DNA of 64,000 nucleotides, from contig JAJVIM010000003.1 in NCBI GenBank assembly GCA_022071955.1, positions 62,001-126,000 of the forward strand, written 5' to 3'. A model generated the notes under the pieces. That model made no database searches. It was not told where the DNA came from and was given only the letters and a program-made list of their open reading frames with translations. This document shows positions 19,506 to 28,466 of the stretch, piece after piece. Within the stretch, counting starts at the first letter, position 1; every line of letters begins with the position of its first letter. The position numbers and the translations under genes were made by a program. This DNA is from Anaerolineae bacterium. Lineage in GTDB: Bacteria; Chloroflexota; Anaerolineae; 4572-78; J111.

Positions 19506-19517
19506 TCCTTTTTGACG
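19486..19517 (+). terminator. Rho-independent terminator
   Basis: AAAAGGACTA (19486-19495), a 7-base loop, and the perfect complement (19503-19512) running into a T-tract. It ends the short transcript that would carry the 30-codon ORF. Confidence 0.65.
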
Positions 19518-19618
19518 ATAATTCGGCCTGGTACTTTGTCGGGCAGATTGAAATGCTGTGGATTTTTGGGGAGAATGGGTTAATTTACCGGCCGGCAGAG
19601 AAGCCAGCCGGCGGGGTA

Positions 19619-20008
19619 TTACTTCTTTTCGTAGGCACAATAACCCGGCCGGGGTCCCACCAGCGGGTGGTTGCGGCAGATTTTGGGCCGTTGCTCGTAA
19701 ATGGTGCAGCGACGGGTGTGGGGGTCAAGATAAATGCAATCGCCATCGGCCCGCCGGGCTAATGTAAAAATCTGATTCTTAAAGTTGAAATGGTCGATGA
19801 TTCCCGCTTGCTGCAAGCGTTTGGCAATTTTTTTGGGGGGTTCCTGCGCTTCAAACGCATCGACCACGCCCATTCTGATCAAATCATCGATTTTGGTTTC
19901 CACCGGCAAACTGCAACATTTGGCCTGGCAGTCGTGGCACATACTTTTGTGGTACTTCACCCACGTGGCCGGTTCGGTAACATCCGTATAAATGGTAATG
20001 GGTTTCAT
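19619..20008 (-). CDS. YkgJ-family Cys-cluster protein
   Basis: 129 residues. It has the Cys arrangement of the zinc- or iron-chelating CxxC/CC family: MCHDCQAKCC near residues 24-33, then DGDCIYLD, RRCTIYEQRPKIC and GYCAYEKK. The RCxIYxxRPxxCRxxP signature near the C-terminus is typical. Members are thought to bind a metal ion; their cellular role is mostly unknown. It stands alone between the possible small RNA and the nitrate sensor region. A GC-rich inverted repeat (GCCGGC arms) follows its stop near 19591-19614 and may act as a terminator. Confidence 0.85.
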   Translation of the reverse strand: MKPITIYTDVTEPATWVKYHKSMCHDCQAKCCSLPVETKIDDLIRMGVVDAFEAQEPPKKIAKRLQQAGIIDHFNFKNQIFTLARRADGDCIYLDPHTRRCTIYEQRPKICRNHPLVGPRPGYCAYEKK

Positions 20009-20130
20009 TTGTTTATTTGACTACCTGTTTCCCGAGACTGCCCAATTATACTCAAAACTCATAAATCACGCTTTTTCGACTCCAGCCCCGTACCCGGCCC
20101 TGGCTCGGATTTGAGCCGGTGTGACAAAAG

Positions 20131-20162
20131 TTGTTGCATCTGCAACAAAATTAAAGTATGCT
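20131..20162 (+). promoter_or_regulatory. Promoter with overlapping operator palindrome
   Basis: TTGTTGCATCTGCAACAA (20131-20148) is a perfect 8-2-8 inverted repeat. It overlaps a sigma70-type promoter: -35 TTGCAT (20134-20139), a 17-base spacer and -10 TATGCT (20157-20162), directed at the nitrate sensor gene 344 bases away. A repressor bound there would block the -35 box. No regulator is identified for it. Confidence 0.5.
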
Positions 20163-20272
20163 AAAAGATGCGAGTGGCTGGTTGCGGGTGGCAGATTCAA
20201 GGTTGCAGGGGCGCAGGGACGTAAATTCGTAATTTTGCAGATTCGTTCATTCGCCCAAAAGTATTGCTTGAT

Positions 20273-20372
20273 ACTTTAAACGTACGCCTAGCGTTTTAAA
20301 ACACTAGGGCTGGAATTTAAAACGCAAGCCTAGCATTTTAAATCGCAAGGGATAGAATTTAAAACGTAAGCA
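20273..20372. repeat. Helically phased TTTAAA array
   Basis: Five TTTAAA cores start at 20275, 20295, 20316, 20337 and 20358, spaced 20, 21, 21 and 21 bases. Each is embedded in a degenerate unit of the form TTTAAAACGCAAGCCTAG. The spacing is two DNA turns, so all cores lie on one helix face. Confidence 0.75.
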
Positions 20373-20407
20373 AGCCCGACATCGGAGAATGAAAACGCAG
20401 CGTGACT

Positions 20408-20426
20408 GTCGGGCTGCAAGCCCGAC
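20408..20426. repeat. Short hairpin GTCGGGCT / AGCCCGAC
   Basis: 8 bp perfect arms with a 3-base loop. The right arm, as CAAGCCCGAC, also occurs at 20371-20380, directly after the phased array. Confidence 0.6.
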
Positions 20427-20455
20427 CTATTCCTACGATCAAGGCAGAAACATCC

Positions 20456-20492
20456 CTAATTCCTGACTCCTGACTCCTGAATCCTATTTTTC
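20456..20492. repeat. Heptad repeat before narX
   Basis: Units of the CTGACTCCT / CTAATTCCT type with 7-base periodicity, immediately before the ribosome binding site of the sensor kinase gene. Confidence 0.65.
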
Positions 20493-20505
20493 AAAGGAGT
20501 GTTCA

Positions 20506-22452
20506 ATGGTAAACAGCGTTCGTAAACGAATGGGGCTGGTATTTTTGGCGTTTGCGGCGTTAGTTATTGTTTCAGTTGCGGTCAGCACCTGGATTATCGA
20601 CGCGCAAACGCAGGATGCGTTGATCATTAACCTGGCAGGGCGACAGCGCATGCTCATCCAGCAAATGACCAAAGATGCCCTGCAAGTTGAAAAAAATCAG
20701 GGCGACCTCTCACGCTACCGCCGTGATCTGGCCGAGGCCGCCCAAACTTTTGAGCAAACCCTGCAAGCCTTCATCGACGGCGGGCCGGCGCCTTACCTGC
20801 CCACCCAGCCCACCGCCATCCCCGCCACCACCAACCCGGCCATTGTCAACACTCTCCACCAATTGGCCCAAAACTGGGCCGGCTTTCGGCAAAATCTTGA
20901 AATCATCGGCGCGGCCCGGCCAGATAACCCCCAGTTTGCCGCCGCCAGCCGGGCCATCGAGCAGTCTGCCCCCAACTTGGTACAGCAGGCCGATGTGGCC
21001 GTGCGCCTGTTTGAAAACGAGTCCGCCCAAAAAGTAACCCAACTGCGGCAGATACAGCTTCTCTTTTTGGGCAGCGCCCTGATTTTGCTGGCCGCCGGCG
21101 TGTGGCTAACCCAACGATCCGTCATTGAGCCGCTGCGCGAGTTGGGGCAGGCAGCCAGCCGCATCGGCCTGGGCGATTTGGACACGGCGGTAACGGCCAC
21201 CGGGCCGGTAGAAATAGCGCGCCTGTCTAAAAATTTTGACTGGATGCGCGCCCGGCTCAAAACCGCGCAGGAAGAACTGGAATCGCAGGTGCGGCAGCGC
21301 ACCCGCGAGCTAACCAACGCCTTTGAGTTTAGCCAGGAAATTGTAACCGAGCTGGAACTGGAGCGACTGCTGGCTTCGGTGACCAGCCGGGCCAGAGATT
21401 TGCTCGATGGCCAGGCAGCCTCAATTTGCCTGCTGACCGCGCAGGGAACCGATCTGGTGTTAAAAGCCAGTAGCGGCGTCTCCGCAACGCCGGCCGGCAT
21501 TGTTCAGCCGGCGCACCGCCAGCCGATTGCCGCCCGGGTGGTGGGCCAGGGCCAAACCGTGGTTACGGAAACCGCCTGCGCCAACTGCCAGTTTTTGCGG
21601 GCGCACGGGCCGGGCCAGTGTGTGGCCACCCCGTTGCGCATCGGCGAGCACACGCTGGGTGCGCTGTGCGTGGTTCGCACCGAAAGCCAGCAGTTTGACC
21701 CGGCCGAAACCCGGGCGCTGAGCCTGCTGGCCAACTCGGCGGCTACGGCCATCACCAATGCCAATCTGGTTGAAGCCGAACAGGCGCAGGCCCGCGAAAC
21801 CGCCTCGCTGGCCGAGCGGGACCGGCTGGCCGCGGAACTGCACGACAACCTGGCCCAAACGCTTGGCTTTCTCAACCTCAAAGTTGACCGGCTCAGCGAG
21901 ATGGTGTCTACCTGCCAGGCCGCCGACGCGCAGGCGGAACTGGGGTTAATGAAATCGGCCATCGGCACGGCCTACGGCCAGGTGCGGGCGGCGCTGGTGG
22001 GGCTGCGTGAAGCGCCGGCCGCCGCCGAAGGCGCGCTGGCCGAAAAACTGGCCGCCAGCGTTAACGACCTGCGCCAGTCCGGCGGCATCGACGCCCGGCT
22101 GCAAATTATCGACCCGGCGGCGCTGACGCTGTCGGGCGTAGCCCAAAAACAGGCGCTGCACATTGTGAAAGAATCGCTCAACAATGTCCGCCGGCACGCC
22201 GGGGCGCGGCACGTGTGGGTTAACATCGACCGGATCAACGGCGATGCCCGGCTGGTGGTGCGCGATGACGGCCGCGGCTTTGACCCGGCGCAGTTGTCCG
22301 GCGGCAGCCATTACGGGCTAACCATTATGCGCGCCCGCGCCGAACGGGTTGGTGGCTCGCTGGAAGTTGACAGCGCGCCCGGCGGCGGCACAAAAATTAT
22401 TGCCCGGTTGCCGTTGGAAAGCAGGAATCAGGAGTTAGGAATTAGGAGTTAG
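20506..22452 (+). CDS. narX: NarX-like nitrate/nitrite sensor histidine kinase
   Basis: 648 residues, start supported by AAAGGAG. Membrane span 1 (about 10-31) leads into a PilJ/NarX-type periplasmic domain with the ligand-box phrase INLAGRQRMLIQQM (about 41-54). Membrane span 2 is about 184-202, followed by HAMP (about 205-255), a coiled segment, a GAF domain (about 275-430), a HisKA_3 dimerisation domain with phospho-His446 in ELHDNLAQ, and an HATPase domain (DDGRGFD). The GAF domain contains Cys358, Cys361 and Cys372, a CX2CX10C cluster that may sense redox or bind a metal. Signal output is presumably the adjacent NarL-like regulator. The final ten or so residues are encoded by the heptad repeat downstream. 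Assignment as NarX-type is strong by domain order and context; the exact ligand is inferred. Confidence 0.88.
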   Translation: MVNSVRKRMGLVFLAFAALVIVSVAVSTWIIDAQTQDALIINLAGRQRMLIQQMTKDALQVEKNQGDLSRYRRDLAEAAQTFEQTLQAFIDGGPAPYLPTQPTAIPATTNPAIVNTLHQLAQNWAGFRQNLEIIGAARPDNPQFAAASRAIEQSAPNLVQQADVAVRLFENESAQKVTQLRQIQLLFLGSALILLAAGVWLTQRSVIEPLRELGQAASRIGLGDLDTAVTATGPVEIARLSKNFDWMRARLKTAQEELESQVRQRTRELTNAFEFSQEIVTELELERLLASVTSRARDLLDGQAASICLLTAQGTDLVLKASSGVSATPAGIVQPAHRQPIAARVVGQGQTVVTETACANCQFLRAHGPGQCVATPLRIGEHTLGALCVVRTESQQFDPAETRALSLLANSAATAITNANLVEAEQAQARETASLAERDRLAAELHDNLAQTLGFLNLKVDRLSEMVSTCQAADAQAELGLMKSAIGTAYGQVRAALVGLREAPAAAEGALAEKLAASVNDLRQSGGIDARLQIIDPAALTLSGVAQKQALHIVKESLNNVRRHAGARHVWVNIDRINGDARLVVRDDGRGFDPAQLSGGSHYGLTIMRARAERVGGSLEVDSAPGGGTKIIARLPLESRNQELGIRS

Positions 22453-22501
22453 GAGTTAGGAAAATGCCCCAATTCCCAATTCCTAACCCCTAACTCCTGA
22501 A
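22423..22501. repeat. Inverted pair of heptad arrays (narX-narL)
   Basis: GGARTYA heptamers in exact 7-base register, then their reverse complements, separated by a few bases. The pair can fold into a long stem. The left arm overlaps the 3' end of narX. Confidence 0.85.
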
Positions 22502-22513
22502 AGGAGTGAATCA

Positions 22514-23185
22514 ATGCCAAAATCACGTGTTTTACTGGCCGACGATCATGAACTGTTCCGCGAGGGGGTGGTGGGGCTGATCAACGCCCAGCCCGATCTG
22601 GAGGTGGTGGGCCAGGCCGGCGACGGTTTTGAAGCGCTCACCCTGGCCCGCAGCCTGCTGCCGGATCTCATTGTGATGGACATCACCATGCCCGTCTGCG
22701 ATGGGTTGGAGGCCACCCGGCTCATCCGCGCCGAAGCGGCGCTGGAGAACACCCGCATTGTGATGCTCACCGTTCACGATGAAAACGAGCGCCTGTTTGA
22801 GGCGCTCAAAGCCGGGGCCAACAGCTATATGCTCAAAAGTATGAACTCGGCGGAATTTCTGCACGGCATCCGCAGCGCGCTGGCCGGCGAGGCCGCCCTG
22901 CCGCCCAAACTGGCCGCCGGTTTAATTGACGAATACGCCCGGCTGGCCAGCCGCCCTCAACCGCCCGCCGCCGCCGACAACGATTTTGATCTGACCGCCC
23001 GCGAGCGCGAAATTTTGCAGTTCATCGCCACCGGCGCATCCAACAAGGAAATCTCCGCCGAACTTTCGCTCAGCCTGCACACTGTAAAAAGCCACGTCCG
23101 CAACATCCTCAACAAACTGCACGTGGCCAATCGCCGCCAGGCCGCCCGGCTGGCCGCCAAACAGGGGCTGGTTGACGACGAATAA
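22514..23185 (+). CDS. narL: NarL/FixJ-family response regulator
   Basis: 223 residues, AAGGAG before the ATG. The N-terminal receiver (about 1-125) has the acidic pair DD10-11, phosphoacceptor Asp56 in LIVMDITMP, Thr in MLTVHD and Lys in YMLKSM. The C-terminal LuxR-type helix-turn-helix (about 160-218) reads LTAREREILQFIATGASNKE and LHTVKSHVRNILNKL. It is expected to be phosphorylated by the upstream kinase and to bind DNA of the nitrate operon. It is followed by a strong terminator. Very typical family member. Confidence 0.92.
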   Translation: MPKSRVLLADDHELFREGVVGLINAQPDLEVVGQAGDGFEALTLARSLLPDLIVMDITMPVCDGLEATRLIRAEAALENTRIVMLTVHDENERLFEALKAGANSYMLKSMNSAEFLHGIRSALAGEAALPPKLAAGLIDEYARLASRPQPPAAADNDFDLTAREREILQFIATGASNKEISAELSLSLHTVKSHVRNILNKLHVANRRQAARLAAKQGLVDDE

Positions 23186-23229
23186 AAAGCCGTGCTTTTT
23201 GATCTGCACGCTTTGCTTGCAGACCCCAT

Positions 23230-23281
23230 AAAAAAGGATTAATCCTTTTTCACCGGAGCGACCGCAAAGTCGCTCTTTTTT
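23230..23281 (+). terminator. Terminator pair after narL
   Basis: A 20-base palindrome with AAAAAGGATT arms (23230-23249) is followed by GAGCGAC (23255-23261), a 6-base loop, GTCGCTC (23268-23274) and at least six T. The second is a textbook rho-independent terminator. Confidence 0.8.
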
Positions 23282-23355
23282 CATCCCATCGAGCCATCCC
23301 CGGCGGATTCAAAATCCTCCCGTTTTACGATACTCTGTGAATAGAGGAACAGAGT

Positions 23356-23703
23356 ATGAACTCACGCCGCGTGCTGGTAATTGGAAACTCATTATTTGCC
23401 GAAACGCTGAGCGACCTGCTGGCCGGCGTGCCGGGAATATCGGTGGTTGGCGAGGCCGACAACACCGAAACCGCCCTGTCGCTGCTCAGATCAGTTTGCC
23501 CCGACGTGATCATTGTTGCCGACAGCGTGACGGCTGAAAACAGCAGCGATCTGGTGGGACTGGTGGTTACTCATCCTCAACTGCCGCTCATCCGCGCCGA
23601 CCTGAACACCAACACTGTGCAGGTGATCACCAGTCGCTGCGTCAGCGCCCGCCGCGAAGACCTGCTGGCCGTGCTGGACCAACTGCCGCAACGGTGCGAA
23701 TGA
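23356..23703 (+). CDS. Stand-alone receiver-like protein
   Basis: 115 residues, GAGGA before the ATG. The fold pattern matches a response-regulator receiver (VLVIGNSLFAETLSDLL; PDVIIVADSVT; LPLIRADLNTNTVQVI), but the acidic pair is replaced by GN, and the Asp in VAD is displaced by one position. Phosphorylation is therefore doubtful. No output domain. It resembles the C-terminal domain of the protein at 18648-19328, including the last segment with an R-x5-DL motif. It lies between the narL terminator and the cytochrome gene and may be the first gene of the reductase operon. Confidence 0.6.
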   Translation: MNSRRVLVIGNSLFAETLSDLLAGVPGISVVGEADNTETALSLLRSVCPDVIIVADSVTAENSSDLVGLVVTHPQLPLIRADLNTNTVQVITSRCVSARREDLLAVLDQLPQRCE

Positions 23704-23816
23704 GCGAATTGCAAATTGCGAGTAGCGCGTGGCGCGTGGCGGGTGGCGAGTCATTGACTACGCAACCCGCAACCCGAATTACGAATTACGAATTACGCAA
23801 CACGTTTTACAAAGGA
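23704..23816. repeat. Heptad repeat region before narC
   Basis: Runs of GCGAATT, GTGGCGC and ACGAATT-type units, mostly with 7-base periodicity, up to the ribosome binding site of the cytochrome gene. Confidence 0.65.
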
Positions 23817-23826
23817 GCAACCGCCC

Positions 23827-24639
23827 ATGAAAAGATTACTCCCCCTAATATTCATCGCCCTATTCCTGTTACCCCCCGCCGCCTTTGCTCAAACGCCGGC
23901 AGACGGCGCGGCCATTTTTCAGGAAAAATGTACCGGCTGCCACACAATTGGCGGCGGCAACCTGGCCGGGCCGGATCTGCAGGGCGTCACCACCCTGCGC
24001 GATGCCGACTGGCTGACCCGCTGGATTTCGCAGCCGGACAAAATGCTGGCTAACGGAGACCCTGTCGCCACGCAACTGCTGGCCGAGTTCAACAACGTGC
24101 CGATGCCCAATCTGGGCCTGACCGAAGCCGAAGTGGCCTCGCTGCTGGCGTACCTGGAAAATCCAGCCGCGGTGGCCGGCGGCGCGACGGCCAAACCCCT
24201 GCCCCCCGGCGACATCAGCCGCGGCCAGGCCATTTATTTGGGCCAGCAAGCGCTGGCTAACGGTGGCCCGGCTTGCAGTTCGTGCCATAGCGTGGGCCAG
24301 TTTGGCCTGCTGGGCGGCGGCACGCTCGGCCCGGATTTAACCCACGCCGCCTTCAAATACGGCGACCCCGGTTTGGCGGCCAGCCTGCAAAGTCTGCCCT
24401 TCCCCACTATGCAGGGCGTGTTCAAAAACAGCCCGCTCACTCTGCAGGAAGCCGCCGATTTAAACGCCTTTTTAATTGACCAGGATTTGCACGCCGCCCC
24501 GCAGCAAGCCGACACGCTGTTTGTGGTCATCGGGCTGGTGGGTTCGCTGGGGCTGCTGGCGGCGGGTCACTTTACCTGGCGCAAGCGGCAAAACGGCGGG
24601 ATACGGCAATCTCTCATCAATAAATCACGTCAAGCCTGA
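23827..24639 (+). CDS. narC: Dihaem cytochrome c of nitrate respiration
   Basis: 270 residues, AAAGGAG upstream. Signal peptide about 1-21. Two haem-binding motifs are present: CTGCH (35-39) and CSSCH (150-154), with candidate distal Met ligands in VPMPNLG and FPTMQGV. A C-terminal membrane span (about 229-248) anchors it with the haem domains outside. In Thermus the respiratory nitrate reductase operon begins with a cytochrome called NarC. The same position directly before narG here supports a similar electron-transfer role between the quinol side and NarGHI. Sequence equivalence to Thermus NarC is inferred from context and layout. Confidence 0.78.
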   Translation: MKRLLPLIFIALFLLPPAAFAQTPADGAAIFQEKCTGCHTIGGGNLAGPDLQGVTTLRDADWLTRWISQPDKMLANGDPVATQLLAEFNNVPMPNLGLTEAEVASLLAYLENPAAVAGGATAKPLPPGDISRGQAIYLGQQALANGGPACSSCHSVGQFGLLGGGTLGPDLTHAAFKYGDPGLAASLQSLPFPTMQGVFKNSPLTLQEAADLNAFLIDQDLHAAPQQADTLFVVIGLVGSLGLLAAGHFTWRKRQNGGIRQSLINKSRQA

Positions 24640-24640
24640 T

Positions 24641-24726
24641 CAGGAATTAGGGGTTAGGAATTAGGAGTTAGGGATTCGGGGTCGGGTAAAAACCCTAATT
24701 CCTAACTCCTAACCCCTGACTCCTCA
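24641..24726. repeat. Inverted pair of heptad arrays (narC-narG)
   Basis: GGAATTA / GGAGTTA heptamers, a short spacer, then CTAATTC / CTAACTC heptamers, ending at the ribosome binding site of narG. Confidence 0.85.
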
Positions 24727-24737
24727 AAGGAGAAACC

Positions 24738-27700
24738 ATGAGCAACTGGATCAAAGACATTTTCAACCCGCAAACCCGCCAGTGGGAAGAGTTTTACCGC
24801 AACCGCTGGCAGTACGACAAACTGGTACGCAGCACTCACGGCGTCAACTGCACCGGCGGCTGCTCCTGGGGTGTCTACGTGAAAGATGGCGTGATCACCT
24901 GGGAAATGCAGCACACCGATTACCCCAAGCTGGAAAACGGCCTGCCGCCCTACGAGCCGCGCGGCTGCCAGCGCGGCATCTCGGCCAGTTGGTACATTTA
25001 CAGCCCGGTGCGGGTGCGCTACCCCTACGTTCGCGGCATTTTGATGGACCTGTGGCGGCGCGAAAAAGGCAAACACAAAGACCCGGTTGAAGCCTGGGCG
25101 GCGCTGATGAACGACCCCGACAAACGCGCCCGCTACCAGCAGGCTCGCGGCAAAGGCGGCCTGCGCCGGGCCAGTTGGGACGAAGTGCTGGAACTCATCG
25201 CCGCGGCCAACGTGTACACTATCAAAAAATACGGCCCGGATCGAGTCATCGGCTTTTCACCCATCCCGGCCATGAGCCAACTGAGCTACGCCGCCGGCAG
25301 CCGCTACCTGCAACTGCTGGGCGGAGTCAACCTGAGCTTTTACGATTGGTACTGCGACCTGCCGCCGGCCTCGCCGGAGATTTGGGGCGAGCAGACCGAC
25401 GTGCAGGAAAGCGCCGACTGGTACAACGCCAAATTCATCATTTCGATGGGGTCAAACCTGAACATGACCCGCACCCCGGACGTTCACTTTATCGCCGAGG
25501 CGCGGCACAATGGCTCCAAATTTGTGGTTTTCTCGCCGGATTTCAGCATGGTGGCCAAATACGCCGACTGGTGGATTCCCATCCACGCCGGGCAGGACGG
25601 CGCCTTTTGGCAGGCGGTTAACCACGTGATTTTGACCGAATATTACGTTAAAAAACAGACCCCCGCTTTTAGCGACTATCTCAAAAAGTACACCGACAAC
25701 CCGTTTTTGGTGCAGCTCACCCCCACCGACAGCGGCTACGCCGCCGGGCGTTTTGTGCGGGCCAACGTCACTGAGCGGTATAAAGATGAAGAGAACGGCG
25801 ACTGGAAATTTTTAGTGTGGGACGCCAACACCGCCGCGCCGCGGATGCCCAAAGGCACAGTGGGGCATCGCTGGCAGAGCAAACCGGGCGAGTGGAATCT
25901 GGAATTGAAAGACGGCCTCGACGGCGCGGACATCGACCCCGTTCTTTCGTTTGGCGACGATTACGACGCCATGCTGGAAATCGAGCTTGAAAATTTCTCC
26001 GATAAAAACGCCATCGTTCAGCGCGGCGTGCCGGTGAAATACCTCGATACCCCCGCCGGCCGCATCGCGGTGACCACCGTTTTTGACCTGCTGCTGGCTC
26101 AATTTGGCGTGGCCCGCGGCCTGCCCGGCGATTACCCCGCCGACTACGCCGACTCCGACCGGCCCTTTACCCCGGCCTGGCAGGAAAAATTCAGCGGGAT
26201 TGACCGGGAAACGGTTATCAATTTTGCCCGCCAGTTTGCCGATACCGCCGAGCGCACCGATGGCAAATGCACGGTCATCATCGGGGCGGGCATTAATCAC
26301 TGGTACCACAACAATTTAATGTACCGCAGCGCCATTGTGGCCCTGATGCTGACCGGCTGCATTGGCAAAAACGGCGGCGGGCTGGCCCACTACGTGGGGC
26401 AGGAAAAGCTGGCCCCGGTTTCCATTTGGAAAACGCTGGCCATGGCCACCGACTGGGGCGGGCCGCCGCGCCTGCAAAACGCGCCGAGCTGGCACTACAT
26501 CCACTCCGACCAGTGGCGCTACGAGGGCGAATTCAACAACTACGCGCCGGTTGCCGGCCAAAGTGAATGGACCAGCGGCCACACCATCGACGCCAACGCG
26601 CGCGCGGTGCGGCAGGGCTGGCTGCCGTTTTACCCGCAGTTCAACCGCAGCAGCCTGGAACTGGTCACAGAAGCGCGGGCCGCCGGCGCGGACAGCGAAA
26701 AAGAAGTGGTCGATTACGTGGTTAACCAGTTGAAAGAGAAAAAGCTCAAATTCAGCGTGGAAGACCCCGACGCGCCGGAAAACTGGCCGCGAGTCTGGTT
26801 TATCTGGCGCGGGAACGCGCTGATGTCCAGCGCCAAAGGCCACGAATATTTTCTCAAGCACTACCTGGGCACGCACACCAACACCATCGCCGATGAAGAA
26901 ATTGACCCGGCGCTGCTGAAAGAAGTCACCTGGCGGCCCGAAGCGCCGCGCGGCAAGCTCGATCTGGTCATCGACATCAACTTCCGCATGGACACCTCGG
27001 CCCTCTACTCCGACATTGTGCTGCCCACGGCCCACTGGTACGAAAAGGACGATCTCAACTCCACCGATATGCACAGCTACATCCACCCCCTGTCCGAGGC
27101 GGTGCCGCCCAACTGGGAAAGCCGTACCGACTGGGAGATTTTTAAGCTGTTTGCCAAAAAAGTGAGCGAGCTGGCCGAAACGCACCTGCCGGAACCGGTG
27201 GTCGATCTGGTGGCCGCGCCGTTGCAACACGATAGCCCGGCCGAGATTGCTCAGCCCTCGGTGCGGGATTGGGCCAGGGGCGAATGCGACCCCATCCCCG
27301 GCATAACCATGCCGGCGCTCAAACTGGTGCAGCGCGATTACAAAAATCTGTACCGCCGCTTTGTTTCGTTTGGGCCGGCGGCGCGGGCGCAGGGCATCGG
27401 CGCGCACGGCGTTCACTGGCAAATTGACGATATGTACGACGAGTTGCTGCACACCCACCCCACCGTCCAATGGAACGGCCAAAAATTCCCGGCGCTCGAC
27501 GATGTGAAAGACGCAGCCAACGTAATTTTGGCCCTGGCCCCGGAAACCAACGGCGAGGCGGCCTACCGCGCTTTTTTGTCGCACGAAAAAAAGGTAGGCC
27601 TGCCGCTGGCCGATCTGGGCGAAGCCGCTCGCAGCGTGCGCACCACGTTTGCCGATATTCAAACCCAGCCGCGCCGGCTGCTGACCAGCCCCTGCTGGAG

Positions 27701-28364
27701 CGGCATCATCAACAACGGCCGGGCCTACTCACCCTTCTGCCTCAACGTGGAACGGCTGGTGCCGTGGCGCACGCTGACCGGGCGGCAGCAGTTTTACCTT
27801 GACCACGAGGGCTACCTGGCTTTTGGCGAAAACCTGCCCACCTTTAAACCGGTCATCGATCCGCTGCTGTACGGCGACCTGAAAAATTCCAATCACGATG
27901 AGCAATCCATCGCCCTGAATTATTTGACGCCGCACGGCAAATGGCACATCCACTCCACCTACGGCGACACCCTGCGTATGCTGACTCTGTCTCGCGGCTG
28001 CGACCCGCTGTGGATGAACGATCAGGACGCCGCCGAAATCGGCGTGGCCGACAACGATTTTGTGGAAGCCTACAACGATCACGGCGTGGTGGCCACCCGG
28101 GCGGTGGTCAGCGCCCGCATCCCGCGCGGGGTGTGCATTCTGTACCACTCACCGGAGCGAACCATCGCCACACCCAAAAGCCCGCTGCGAAATTTCAGGC
28201 GGGCCGGCGGCCACAACAGCCTCACCCGCACCCGGCTCAAGCCGGTGCTGATGGTCGGTGGCTACGGCCAGTTCACTTACGGTTTCAATTACTGGGGGCC
28301 AACCGGCGTCAACCGCGACACCTACGTGAAGGTGCGCAAAATGCCGGGCAAGGCGCAATACTAG
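24738..28364 (+). CDS. narG: Respiratory nitrate reductase, catalytic alpha subunit
   Basis: 1208 residues, close to the usual 1200-1250. It reduces nitrate to nitrite at a bis-MGD molybdenum centre. The FS0 iron-sulphur ligands have the NarG pattern: His34, Cys38, Cys42 and Cys77. The segment [20 protein letters not shown] (about residue 205) carries the region that supplies the Mo-ligand Asp. No Tat signal is obvious at the N-terminus, which starts NWIKDIFN; this fits a membrane-bound, cytoplasm-facing NarGHI, though orientation is not proven. It is followed by narH after 102 bases of heptad repeat. Confidence 0.96.
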   Translation: MSNWIKDIFNPQTRQWEEFYRNRWQYDKLVRSTHGVNCTGGCSWGVYVKDGVITWEMQHTDYPKLENGLPPYEPRGCQRGISASWYIYSPVRVRYPYVRGILMDLWRREKGKHKDPVEAWAALMNDPDKRARYQQARGKGGLRRASWDEVLELIAAANVYTIKKYGPDRVIGFSPIPAMSQLSYAAGSRYLQLLGGVNLSFYDWYCDLPPASPEIWGEQTDVQESADWYNAKFIISMGSNLNMTRTPDVHFIAEARHNGSKFVVFSPDFSMVAKYADWWIPIHAGQDGAFWQAVNHVILTEYYVKKQTPAFSDYLKKYTDNPFLVQLTPTDSGYAAGRFVRANVTERYKDEENGDWKFLVWDANTAAPRMPKGTVGHRWQSKPGEWNLELKDGLDGADIDPVLSFGDDYDAMLEIELENFSDKNAIVQRGVPVKYLDTPAGRIAVTTVFDLLLAQFGVARGLPGDYPADYADSDRPFTPAWQEKFSGIDRETVINFARQFADTAERTDGKCTVIIGAGINHWYHNNLMYRSAIVALMLTGCIGKNGGGLAHYVGQEKLAPVSIWKTLAMATDWGGPPRLQNAPSWHYIHSDQWRYEGEFNNYAPVAGQSEWTSGHTIDANARAVRQGWLPFYPQFNRSSLELVTEARAAGADSEKEVVDYVVNQLKEKKLKFSVEDPDAPENWPRVWFIWRGNALMSSAKGHEYFLKHYLGTHTNTIADEEIDPALLKEVTWRPEAPRGKLDLVIDINFRMDTSALYSDIVLPTAHWYEKDDLNSTDMHSYIHPLSEAVPPNWESRTDWEIFKLFAKKVSELAETHLPEPVVDLVAAPLQHDSPAEIAQPSVRDWARGECDPIPGITMPALKLVQRDYKNLYRRFVSFGPAARAQGIGAHGVHWQIDDMYDELLHTHPTVQWNGQKFPALDDVKDAANVILALAPETNGEAAYRAFLSHEKKVGLPLADLGEAARSVRTTFADIQTQPRRLLTSPCWSGIINNGRAYSPFCLNVERLVPWRTLTGRQQFYLDHEGYLAFGENLPTFKPVIDPLLYGDLKNSNHDEQSIALNYLTPHGKWHIHSTYGDTLRMLTLSRGCDPLWMNDQDAAEIGVADNDFVEAYNDHGVVATRAVVSARIPRGVCILYHSPERTIATPKSPLRNFRRAGGHNSLTRTRLKPVLMVGGYGQFTYGFNYWGPTGVNRDTYVKVRKMPGKAQY

Positions 28365-28440
28365 GAGTCAGGAATCAGGAGTTAGGAGTTAGGGGGTGTT
28401 TTTCCCTAATTCCTAACTCCCAACCCCTAATTCCTCTGAA
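28365..28440. repeat. Inverted pair of heptad arrays (narG-narH)
   Basis: GGAATCA / GGAGTTA heptamers, a GTGTTTTT spacer, then the reverse-complement heptamers. The narG-narH mRNA can form a long hairpin here. Confidence 0.85.
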
Positions 28441-28466
28441 CGTAACTACTTTTTTAAGGAGCAACC

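Larger units (their letters stand above)
20009..20505 (+). promoter_or_regulatory. 497-base regulatory space upstream of the nitrate sensor
   Basis: This gap holds an operator-like palindrome over a promoter (20131-20162), a five-member phased TTTAAA array (20275-20363), a hairpin made of a sequence repeated nearby (20408-20426) and a heptad repeat (20456-20492). No convincing gene was found in it. Confidence 0.6.

Noticed and set aside
26316..27662. Long open frame opposite narG
   Set aside because: narG is complete and certain on the other strand; the shadow has no motif.
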